Assembly: GCA_021014945.1 (NCBI GenBank)
Contig: MU266688.1
Location: 1-22,398 of the forward strand
Length of the DNA stretch: 22,398 nucleotides
Direction of reading: 5' to 3'
Source: Leucogyrophana mollusca
Taxonomy: Eukaryota; Basidiomycota; Agaricomycetes; Boletales
A program made the position numbers and the translations under genes. The notes under the pieces were generated by a model. It did no database searches. It had not been told where the DNA came from and saw only the letters and a program-made list of their open reading frames with translations. Each line of letters starts with the position of its first letter. The stretch's first letter is position 1. Positions 9,951 through 18,904 of this stretch are shown here, one piece after another.

Positions 9951-11025
9951 TCATAGAACGGCGAGCCAGGATGCTAGCTCGGTAATCTTGTTCTCGATGA
10001 AGTGTTCCTCGAGTAAAAGAGATCCTGACTCTTTGACATTGATGACGGAGAAGTCACGGCACGAGTCACAGACATCAGAGATCTCGACTGATTCCAGCTG
10101 GTCGAGGATCTCGCGGCCAGAATAGAAGGTATCTGGATGACGCAGCATCTCCGCGGGGCCCTCCTTCCAGGCACGTTCCCAGGTGTCGGCGCATGTGAGA
10201 GGTGTATGACATGCAAAGCCAGCCATTGCGGGCGGTGGGATCGAAGCCAGGGTGAGGCGGTGTGTCGTCATTTGGTGTTTAACCTGGATGAACGAATGCA
10301 AAATCTTGCTGGGAATCTTCAATACATCCTCCTCGCGAAGCTCCTCTATTGGAAGTGATATGAGCTGTTGAAACGCGGGCGTGAGCCATTGAACCAAGTT
10401 GTACTGAAAACAAAGCTGAAGCTTCGTCGCTAAGTCCAATTCCGGATGAGTCTCCATCTCGGCAATTGCATACGACTTGCCATCACTGATTTTGAATACG
10501 GAGGACATCTTGAGCAGTGAAATCAGGAACGGAACGGAGCATTGACTCTTCGAGCCGGCCTGAGTGTCGTTCGGAGACCTTTCCTCGCATTATGAGAACA
10601 AAAGAGTGAATGCCCATAAATACTTACCTTCCGAACAAATAATCTAAAAGGCAGTTAAACTCTCGGCTTGAATATCCATGCAATATAATGAGTTCGCCGT
10701 CCGAGAGGCCTTCAGTGGAGCAAATGGAACCGGAACGTGGCAAGGAGAAGAGGTCGGAAAAAACGCGAGACCGTTTTTTAAGAAGAGCAACTGGTAAACG
10801 GTAAAGCAGCTGTTCGACCTATGGGACATGGGAAATGAGCCAAACGAGCGGGTGAATTGTGTTAAGTAGCTGACCTGAATGACGACAAAAATGTCTTCAT
10901 AGTAGTGGCCATAAGAGCGCTGAGGAGACGCCCACCTGTAATGTAGTTTCAATGATGCGGCACTGGGTTTCTGGTGGATAGTCAAGTGATATTTATTACC
11001 TGTGCACAGTGTCTTCAGCCGGCAT
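9951..11025 (-). CDS. BTB/POZ-domain protein, intact copy (301 aa)
   Basis: Four exons on the minus strand, 11025-11000, 10935-10875, 10818-10628 and 10578-9951, join in phase through three short introns (GTAATA..TACAG, GTCAGC..ATAG, GTAAGT..AAAG) to give 301 codons plus a stop. The BTB fold is at residues 17-85, with YYEDIFVVIQVEQLLYRLPV, LLKKRSRVFSDLFSLP and ILHGYSSREFNCLLDYL. It is followed by the C-terminal half typical of mushroom BTB proteins (FLISLLKM, DGKSYAIAE, LDLATKLQLC, CADTWERAWKEGPAEM, FYSGRE, CDSC). BTB domains mediate protein-protein contacts, but the partner of this large fungal family is unknown to me. No stop or frameshift was found. It sits 248 bp upstream of the exonuclease gene on the same strand, and a decayed paralogue lies at 3400-4209 in opposite orientation. 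Confidence 0.85.
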
Positions 11026-11167
11026 CTGGAAAGCACTGGTTCGGAGAGAGAAGTGTCAGCAAGAAAGCTAGGGACTCGGAGATGGAACAGGGTTTACGTG
11101 GCTGAGAACTTCAATTCTTGCCTGCCGCCAAGCGTCCAAACTGAAAAGTCAAACAGCCGTCACTCCA

Positions 11168-12160
11168 ATGTCACCCCGGCCGTTGCATTTTCCAGGCCTA
11201 CCTGTTCATCCAACACCGTCTGGGCTCTGGTCACATAACATCAATGTCGCTCATGGGCTTATTTGCGCAACTTACGACCATGCATCCCAGCTTCTTCATC
11301 AGGAGGACCATGATCCACCACAACTGCAGGTCTTGACGGAGAAGGTTTTGAATGATTCCGTGCGGCTATTGGAGGCGTTGGATATGGAAATTTTGAATCC
11401 GGAGTGGGCTGAAGAGGGCGCCAAGGCGCTGGCGGCTACTGTCGTCGAATTGGAACAGGCCACAGCATCAGCGGCAAACATGTGAGTTTTTCTTGCACAT
11501 ACCACGGAATACCTCCTTGATATTGGTATGTATTCCAGAACTAGTTCGAACCATGTGAAAGTGAACCCAGTGCAGATGAAGAAAGGGCTCGGTCGTGGCC
11601 GTCCTCACAAGGAAATCAACCGTGACTGGCTGAATGACGCTCTGTCAGCACAGCGGAAAATTACCTTCAAACGGCTTGCTGGAGCATTAGGGATGCACAG
11701 AAACACCCTTCATCATTACCTTAAATTATACAATGTCTATCACCGGTACTCGAGCATCTCTGACCATGACTTGGATATACTGATCAAATATCTTCAAGGC
11801 CCAGAAACCCGACTCGGGACTCCAGTATCTAGTTGGATTTCTGCGATCCCATGGTTTGCGGGTCCAAAGGTGTCGAGTCAGACGGTCGGTTAGAAGAGTT
11901 GATATTGTTGGCCAAGTACTGCGTCAACAAAAGGTTATCGAGCGCCGAAAGTACTCTGTTCCGAGATCAAATCACCTTTGGCATTTAGATGGCCATCACA
12001 AACTGATTTTGTGGGGCATTGTCATTCACGGTTTCATCGATGGGTACTGTTGAACGGTCAGATCTGTCTCCAACTTCTTTTCCATGATAACTCACCATTG
12101 GCTACAAAGGTACTTGCACTGCGAGCAAGCAATAACAACCGAGCATCAACAGTTCTTGAC
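11168..12160 (+). pseudogene. Integrase-core (rve-like) protein, 5' part, interrupted
   Basis: Exons are about 11168-11481, 11539-12056 and 12110-12160. The first encodes a helical N-terminal region (the start ATG at 11168 is a guess). The second gives a basic motif (GLGRGRPHKEI), a helix-turn-helix-like segment (KRLAGALGMHRNTLHHYLKLY) and, after an extra G at about 11817 that shifts the frame, RRVDIVGQVLR. The integrase-core opening (HLWHLDGHHKLILWGIVIHG) then ends with FIDGYC. A TGA at 12051-12053 stands where the family has Arg (CGA). After the intron at 12057-12109 comes LALRASNNNRASTVLD, and the gene breaks off at 12160. The continuation is at about 18905, across a 6.7-kb insertion. Confidence 0.8.
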
Positions 12161-12485
12161 ATCTCAGATGGAAAAACAGGGATTGCGACATACGGTTATG
12201 GAGCCTTGGTTGCACTCATAGGCCCGTTGCAGACCCCCCCCCTCTGTTGTTCTTGGGAGCTCTTGCTGGCCCCCTTATAGTGCCATATACCCCTCTGTAG
12301 CACTCAGTAGCATGGACTATTACTACAATACCCCTCGGTAGCTTCAGCTACCAAGGCAATATTTGCTACTGGGTTCACTCGGGCTGGGTTACTCATTGGT
12401 AGAATTAACAACAGAGCAACTCGAAGAGAAATGGTATGATTGGTATGTAAGCGGGCCTCAGACATAACAGGGAAGTCAAGTGACT

Positions 12486-14214
12486 CTACTCGTTATCACT
12501 ACCCTCGTCATCACCAGACTCGCCATCACTAAATTTACCGTTGTGGCTCTGGAATTCACGGACCACGTCATCGAAAGCTTCGGTCAAGAGGCAGTGGGCA
12601 TCAACCTTGATCGGGTCCACTTTGGCGTGAATGCTGGCAGCAGGTTAGTGCCACGTTTGTGAGGTACTGATGGAGGCTTACCGGCCGTTGTCGTGTAAAC
12701 GTTGTAACGTTGCTGGCAAGACCCCATGGGCACGTGTATGTTCATCGAACTTGAGTAGGTTGGCAAGGTGCTTCTCGTAAACCTCCTTGTACTCCTCCTC
12801 AGTGAATGACACCTCTGTCCGAGTGCCGCTAGCCCATTCATCGATACAACATTCAATCTGCGTGACAAATTGAGACATATTTTGTGCTGACGAAGCTCTG
12901 GGGTTACGCACCGCAGTGAGGATAAAAGCCAAGTGTCTTTGGTCCACTCCAGCTGTGCCATGCGATCAGCATACAAGCCCTCCGAAATGATCCGGCTGCA
13001 GAAAACATCGATTGCTACATCAAGAATTCGCCGTACCGGTCGCTCATAGTCCTTTGCTGCTGCTCTACCTTTGCTCGCGTGGATCTTGCGGGCCAAGTGG
13101 TATTCAGGAGGAGATCCCGAGCGTTCACATTTGTACCTGCCTTCACCACTGTCCCCGACGTCGGATTGCGAACGTTCACGTTTGGCTGCTCGGGTGTCAT
13201 TGTACAGCTGATCTTCATGATATAGGTCGTCTTCATCATACAGTTGGTCCCCATCATATGGCTGGCCCTTGTCATCCAGGTGCTCCCTATCGTCCAGCTG
13301 ATCCCCATCATCCATGAGCTGATCGTCATCTTCAGCATTGTCGTCGTCGTCGCCACCGATGGGGATGTCCTCGTCAATATAATCTTCGTCATGGGAAGGT
13401 GTGGGTGAACAGCGAGAGGCAGCCCGTAGTTTGATAAGTTCGGTGGCATGTGATGCTGATAATTTGCGTGCAGAGATCTTGGGCACCGGAATCAGTATGG
13501 TCACCAATCATGAGTGGACAGACTTACTGTTGCCTTATGATGTGCTGGTGGTTGCTGTGCTGAGTGGTCTTGGGCTCCATTTGGTGTCGCGTTTGAGCGT
13601 CGAGCACCTTCTGAGAAATCGGACTAATGAAAGCTATATCAGGAAATTTTGTTGAAATCAAGAGCGTGAAAATTTTAACGTACCGAGGAAAGTGCGTTGT
13701 GGGCCCAACCTGACAGTTGCGCAGGAGTCCTGGGCACTGGTGGAGGTGGTACCTTTGTATAACGCGGCTGAAGGGCCGAGGCCGCTGGCCGATTGATGGG
13801 GGTCTGAGTGAGACCCACATCTCGGGTCGTGTACTGTGTGGTATGAGCAGCAAGCTGGTTATATAGACCAGCCGACGTACCACATTCCTATTCCCCTCGG
13901 GGTCCACTGTGGTGACCTGGTCAGATCTGTCTATGATAAAGCTAACCTGTGTTACCTTTTTGCCTTGGGGTTTCCGGTGGGCAGTGTTCTTAGTCTTCTC
14001 AGCGAGGGCTTGACAACGGGCCTCACGTTCGTATTGTTCATCGGCTGTGGTAGTGTTAGTTATTAAGTGAAAAGCGCAAGACAAAAAACTCACCCATCTG
14101 CTGAGCTTTCGCCGACTTACGCCGGTCACGGCGGTCACGTTCGGTGGGCGCATTTGCTTGCTGGGTGTTGATCATACTGTCAAGAGCCCGACGGGTGGGA
14201 GCTATAGATGACAT
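12486..14214 (-). pseudogene. DUF6532-like protein with internal deletion
   Basis: Exons on the minus strand: 14214-14094, 14044-13956, about 13854-13684, about 13634-13518, 13477-12912, 12857-12682 and 12633-12486. The phase at the 13.64-13.68 kb junction is uncertain. The N-terminal half is disordered (RDRRDRRKSAKAQQM, then proline-rich PPPPVPRTPAQLSGWA), followed by an acidic tandem repeat (DQLYDE-like). The DUF6532 start is clear (KDYERPVRRILDVAIDVF, ADRMAQLEWTKD), and so is its end (FILTA, ECCIDEWASGTRTEVSF, FDEHTRAH). The roughly 130-140 residues normally between them are missing, and the two halves meet out of frame at about 12930-12945. The function of the family is unknown to me. It is divergent from, and 270 bp away from, the Plavaka transposase. 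Confidence 0.7.
13200..13345 (-). repeat. In-frame acidic tandem repeat in the DUF6532-like gene
   Basis: About seven units of 15-24 nt encode D-Q-L-Y/D-D-x variants: DDQLMDDG, DQLDDR, EHLDDKG, QPYDG, DQLYDE, DDLYHE and DQLYND. Units change length in multiples of three, so the frame is kept. This suggests expansion by slippage while the gene was still coding. Confidence 0.6.
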
Positions 14215-14487
14215 GGTGTGTGATTAAGATTGTACCGGCAATTTTATAAGATCCGTTTGCAACCACCGTGAAGGGGGGGGGGATTTATATGAATATCAAT
14301 GTCTGTCAGCTTTTATATGAAGGGAACCAAACAAAGCAATCAACGAACCTTTCACGTCAACAACACTGACAAAGTCCATCGGCGAATGTCGGCACTTGCA
14401 GTTGCCCCTCTGTCTATAATCAATTATCTCCCCCCCCCCCACGGATCAAAGTCTGCTCACCTTCGTTAACAAACCACAGTGCCATAG
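14215..14487. promoter_or_regulatory. Divergent promoter region between the DUF6532-like and Plavaka genes
   Basis: This 273-bp gap must hold both start sites. It contains TATAAAA on the minus strand (14242-14248), very close to the DUF6532 ATG, and TCTATAATC (about 14413-14421) some 70 nt before the transposase ATG. A run of ten G (14273-14282) faces a run of eleven C (14430-14440), so the two could pair as a long-loop hairpin. Confidence 0.4.
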
Positions 14488-16934
14488 ATGCACCGCTGTA
14501 ATTTTTGTCGCAAGGACCAGTTCCCTTCAAAAAAAGCGGTCAGCCTCCATATATCCAATGACCCAGAATGTCGACAACAAATGAAAAATGCCCGTGAGCG
14601 TTTGGATAACAGGGTTAGAGCCGCCCCTCCCCCACAAGAAGAAATCCCAGCAGACGAACCTTTCGATGTTCCTATGGCAGAGGAAGACCTTGATTACGGC
14701 AACAACGTGCCAGCTGAACAAGCGCCCCACATCAATGATAGACGCGTGCGTGTGGATGTGCATAAAACATCTGAGCTCACCTGATATGGGGCCATCTTAC
14801 ATTGCCATAGACTCGTCGCCTCCAGACGTCCTTCAAGAGCAAGCATCTATTCATGAAAGCAGTCGATAAGTTACCTCGTGGTGCAGAGTGGAAGCTGAAG
14901 ATGGTTACCGTTGAAGGGGATCGCAAAGGACCAGATGGGAAGGTGCTCACGGAGGAGCTGGAGTTATGGTTGAGGGACCCTATTGGCTGTATCCGCGAGT
15001 TGATGGCAAATCCGGCATTTGCTGATGTGATGTCGTATGCACCGGAGAAGGTGTATGTCGATGAAACAGAGAACGGCAGGCGATACGGCGAGATGTGGAC
15101 AGGAGACTGGTGGTGGGAGATGCAGGTGAGTATTAAAGCTCGCACAGCAGAAGCGTAACTAAAAACACGTACAGGGTAGACTACCGGAAGGCGCCGTTGT
15201 GACTCCAGTCATTCTCGCATCCAACAAGACTTCGCTGTCACAATTCAAAGGCGACAAGCAGGCGTGGCCGGTCTACTTGACCATCGGCAATATTGCAAAG
15301 GATGTCCATCGACAGCCCTCTAAACACGCTACCGTTTTGCTTGGATATCTGCCTGTGTCCAAACTCGAATGTTTCAGCACCAAAAGACGACAAGTAGAGG
15401 GATACCAGCTCTACCATTATTGCACGAGCTTGATGGTTGAGCCGCTGGTGCAGTCTGGAAGGGAGGGCATTCACATGACGTGTCCCGACGGCTTTGTTCG
15501 ACATCTGTTCCCAATCTTGGCAGCGCTCGTGGCGGATCACCCAGAACAATGTCTCGTTGCGTGCTGTATGGAAAACCGTTGCCCGAAATGTACGGTCGAC
15601 TGGCGACAACAAGGCGAGTCGGTTGCATGTCCCCCACACACACAAGAAACAATCTTGGACAACCTGTGAAAGCATCAGCATGGCGAGCTCACCAATGAAC
15701 AGTTTGAAGATGAACTTGGATTACGTGCAATCTATCAACTGTTCTGGGCTACTTTGCCCCACAGCGACATATTTGAATGCATAACCCCGGATATCTTGCA
15801 TCAGCTACACAAAGGTGTATTTAAGGATCACGTTGTCAACTGGTGCACTGAACTCATAGGAAAGGACGAACTGGACTCACGATTCAAGGCAATGACCGAC
15901 CATGCGAGGCTCAGACGTTTCAAGGACGGGATTTTGAGAGTCCAACAGTGGACTGGTACCAAACACAAGGAGATGGAGCGCGTATTCCTGGGCGCTATTG
16001 CCGGAGCAGTTGATAGTCGTGTCACGGCAGCTGTTCGAGGCGCTCTCGATTTCATCTATTATGCCCAATATCAATCACACACATCCGACACTCTCATTTG
16101 CATGCAGGACGCACTCACCACATTCCACAACAACAAGGAAGCCTTTGTCGAACTGGGAATTCGTGAGCACTTCAACATTCCCAAGGTGCACTCTATGCTG
16201 CACTATATCCGCTCCATGCAGCTGTTCGGATGCGCAGACGGTTTGAACACAGAGTCCCCAGAGCGCTTGCACATCGCTTTTGCAAAGCGCGCATATTGTG
16301 CGAGCAACCGACGCGATTATGTTATCCAGATGACCACCTGGCTAGGTCGTCAGGAATCAATCTATATTCAGGAGACATACCTTGCTTGGCGCGGACGTAG
16401 GACTTTGACAGACATGCAGGATCCCGAGGAGGCCGACTCAGATGATTCAGACATGGGGTCCGAACTTGAATGCCGAACCGGTGACAACCTTCCAGTCGGT
16501 AACTCCCGACACACCCCAACCCGGCCATCCACTGCTCTAACTCTGCAAACCAACGTACATGTTCGTTCGCTGACCAGGTTTGTTGCTATCAACAAATCTC
16601 GCGGTTACTATTTACCATCCACATGCCCCCATCCCAACACTCCGATCTCTCGTGTGGTAGAGAAACACGGTGCCTCTGAGCTCATACCCACTCTCCAACA
16701 ATGGCTTCAAGCTCGACGATCCGATGCCATCGTTCAAAGGCTCTATCCCTTCGACCGAGTGGACGTCTATAAGTACATCTCTCTGTTGACGCCGCCTTAT
16801 CCCCGTATCAGCGAGACAAAGAGGATTCACAAGATACGTGTATGTCCTGAGATCCCGGCCAGAGATGCCCGGTGGCAACCTACTCCAGCACACTTCGACA
16901 CTGCGGTTGTCATTGAGAATGAGGACCTGTACAC

Positions 16935-17037
16935 TATGGAAAGCCAGACAACCACGCTCAAAAAAGAAGCGCGGCATTGATGCCGACGTCTAGCTGGGAC
17001 TCAATGAAGGCCGAGACCCCGAACAGTCGAATTTAAT
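16935..17037 (+). repeat. Left terminal inverted repeat of the 1322-bp element
   Basis: The first 56 bp are an exact inverted match of the right end. After one mismatch and a diverged patch, a second matching stretch (GAGACCCCG.ACAGTCG) extends it to about 103 bp. Confidence 0.85.
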
Positions 17038-17602
17038 GGTCAACAGGCTAGTTGGTCGACATTGTGGGCGGCGAGAACAAGGGCAGACAACATTAATGTT
17101 TCTTGCCCGAGCGTGGTGGTCTGGCTTGAAAAGTACATAATCATGATTTACAAGGTGGCAACAGGAGAACTATGCATCCAAAGGACAAACATTTGTGAAA
17201 TATGCAGTGGCACCACTATACCAGCCGGGTCCAGTAAGACCAGATAAAGGACCTCGGGAAAAGGATAACAACTGTAAGGTATGGCCATGGTCAGCAGGAT
17301 GGGTTTGTCTCGTCATTTGCGCCATTATTTTAATACTTCACAATACTCACTGGTGAGACCAGGGACCTTGCCACCAGCCAGGCCCACAGCAGGCTGGGTA
17401 TTTGTTGCCTTCTCAGGTGTCTCGAAAGCTTACAAAAATGATAACACAGTTAAATTATCGTAGATTAAATCCAGTTACAGATAAATCAACCTGCGGCCAC
17501 CCTCTTCATGCAGATCCTCTCCATGGTCGAAAGCTGCCCTGCGGGTGTAAGGGGAAGGGGCCATGACTGTCTTGGTGCCGGAAACTTTCCTACAAACCCT
17601 CG

Positions 17603-17790
17603 TTAGGGGTGCACCAGGCTCATTGGGGGTGTGGTGGGCTCGCCTGGGGTGCGCCTACCTCATCGGGGGTGTGCTAGATTCGTCTGAGGGGCACCTGCCT
17701 TCTTGGGGGTGCACCCGCCTCGTCAGGGGTACAGTTGACTCATTTGGGGTGTGCTTACCTCGTCGGGGATGTAAGTTTTGCCAAGAGTGA
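17603..17790 (+). repeat. 20-bp minisatellite, about 8-9 units
   Basis: Units run like GGGGTGTGCTTACCTCGTCG with period 20. Read in reverse complement, they match the CACCTCAAACGAACCC family at 2332-2605. The array lies inside the 1322-bp element. Confidence 0.75.
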
Positions 17791-18049
17791 GCATCCTGAT
17801 GGAAAACTAGATACAGGAATGGATCAGTTTCCTATAGAAGGTCAGTAAAATGGGTATCTAGGTAGGCTAACGAGTGACTTATCCTCAGTCGTGAATAACA
17901 GACTGAGGGTATAATGAGCGTGCATGAAGGTGAAATGAGCGTCTCGGGAGTTGCCGGATTACCATATTTGGAAGAGTAAGTATGAAATGGTAGGAAATAC
18001 TACTGCATGTTGAGGGCTGGATTTCCATCACATCCCTTGTCCGTGGTGC

Positions 18050-18135
18050 TCTGGGGGTGCTTGGGGTGTGTTGAGTTCACTAGGGGTGCGTGGTGGGCTT
18101 ATCTGGTATGTGGAGGGCCGCCTGGGGATGGTTTT
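18050..18135 (+). repeat. 20-bp minisatellite, second short array
   Basis: About four units (GGGGTGTGTTGAGTTCACTA, then a GGGGTGCGTGG variant) lie 260 bp after the first array, inside the same element. The long-array, spacer, short-array layout mirrors 1944-2605 in reverse. Confidence 0.6.
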
Positions 18136-18153
18136 ACAGTGACTCACAAACTG

Positions 18154-18256
18154 ATTAAACACGACTGTGCGGGGTCTCAGTCTCTATTCAATCCCAGCTC
18201 GACGTCGGCATCAATGCCGCGCTTCTTTTTTGAGCGTGGTTGTCTGGCTTTCCATA
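18154..18256 (-). repeat. Right terminal inverted repeat of the 1322-bp element
   Basis: Exact inverted copy of 16935-16990, extending with lower identity. It contains the palindrome GGCATCAATGCC. Confidence 0.85.
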
Positions 18257-18904
18257 GTACACAGGTAGTGGGATTGCTGGTGAGTCATTGTACGCTATGA
18301 TATACTGCCTGGCTGAACGTCTTACAGGCCTTCGTATTGGCCAAATCAAGGTCATCTTTACTCCCCCTCGCCATTTTGCCACAACGACACGACCTCTTGC
18401 CTATGTCCACTGGTTCCAACCGCTGCAAACATTCGACACAAATCTCGGTATGTTCCGCCTTGCTCGCTCATCTCGCAATCATGCACCAAATGCGGCCATC
18501 GTGCCTGTTGACCGAATTCTCCATCCATGCCATCTAATACCGTGGTTTGGCGCAGGCGCTGCACGAACAGGAATGACGGCTTACAACACGTTAGACACCA
18601 TCGATGAATTCTATGTGTAGGTACATAGATTTCGATTTTTTCGAGCGGTTAAGTCAATAGTTGGCAGTTGGTGCTCACAGCGGTGTTTCCGATAGCTGAA
18701 GTTGGGCTCACATCGACTTTGTTGGATGACACAGGTTACGTTCAACGGACAGTAGTGTATATTAACTCGATAGAGACTCCCTATGGTACGGTGTGCTACA
18801 GTGTGCTACAATATTGTCACAGCTAGCTACAGTGTACCGCAAGGGCTACCGGACGCTACATGATCTAGCAGGAAGCAATACCTCCTCGACCTTTTTCCTG
18901 ATGC

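Larger units (their letters stand above)
16935..18256. mobile_element. 1322-bp non-autonomous DNA transposon nested in the Plavaka gene
   Basis: The ends TATGGAAAGCC...GGCTTTCCATA form terminal inverted repeats that are identical over 56 bp and recognisable to about 103 bp. They are flanked by GTACAC at 16929-16934 and 18257-18262. Because CTATGG/CCATAG is also symmetrical, the duplication can be read as 4 bp (TACA) or 6 bp. Removing the element plus one duplicate restores the transposase frame (EDLYT-GSGIAG). The interior codes for nothing recognisable and carries two blocks of a 20-bp minisatellite. The perfect repeats suggest this is the youngest event in the window. Confidence 0.85.
14488..18620 (+). 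pseudogene. Plavaka-family (CACTA-like) transposase, split by a nested element
   Basis: Exons are 14488-14745, 14811-15125, 15175-16934, 18263-18279 and 18328-18620; all phases agree. Residues 1-30 form a C2HC finger (CNFCRKDQFPSKKAVSLHIS, then PEC). The family core follows: [102 protein letters not shown] and [10 protein letters not shown]. The C-terminus LRIGQIKVIFTPP, PLAYVHWFQPL lies beyond the 1322-bp insertion. A TGA at 15667-15669 interrupts the otherwise continuous core exon. The join of exons 1 and 2 lacks roughly 80-100 residues that I recall in relatives. The product would cut and paste the element's ends; it cannot be made from this copy. Confidence 0.88.
12161..18904. mobile_element. 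Plavaka-type CACTA element carrying a DUF6532-like gene, inserted in the integrase gene
   Basis: These are outer limits: the integrase protein reads up to ...STVLD at 12160 and resumes with FLGAVKEHG at 18905, so everything between is foreign to it. Inside lie a divergent gene pair: a DUF6532-like protein (minus) and a Plavaka transposase (plus). Both flanks carry clusters of GTAGC/GCTAC motifs (about 12270-12372 and 18780-18870), as expected of subterminal repeats. They share GTGCTACAG in inverted orientation and both contain CAATATT. I could not fix a clean terminal inverted repeat or target duplication, so the real ends may lie up to about 100 bp inside these limits. Confidence 0.65.

Noticed and set aside
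15667..15669. TGA read as selenocysteine or by programmed readthrough in the Plavaka transposase
   Set aside because: Similar TGA lesions occur in the neighbouring dead genes at Arg and Trp positions, and the gene carries a disrupting insertion.
16935..18256. Classical CACTA assignment for the 1322-bp element
   Set aside because: The left end can be read as CACTATGG, but the right end is CCATAGTA rather than CCATAGTG and the duplication is 4-6 bp, not 2-3 bp.
18007..18300. 97-codon frame ending in the right end of the 1322-bp element
   Set aside because: It only reads through minisatellite and terminal repeat, and part of it is the reverse complement of the other end.
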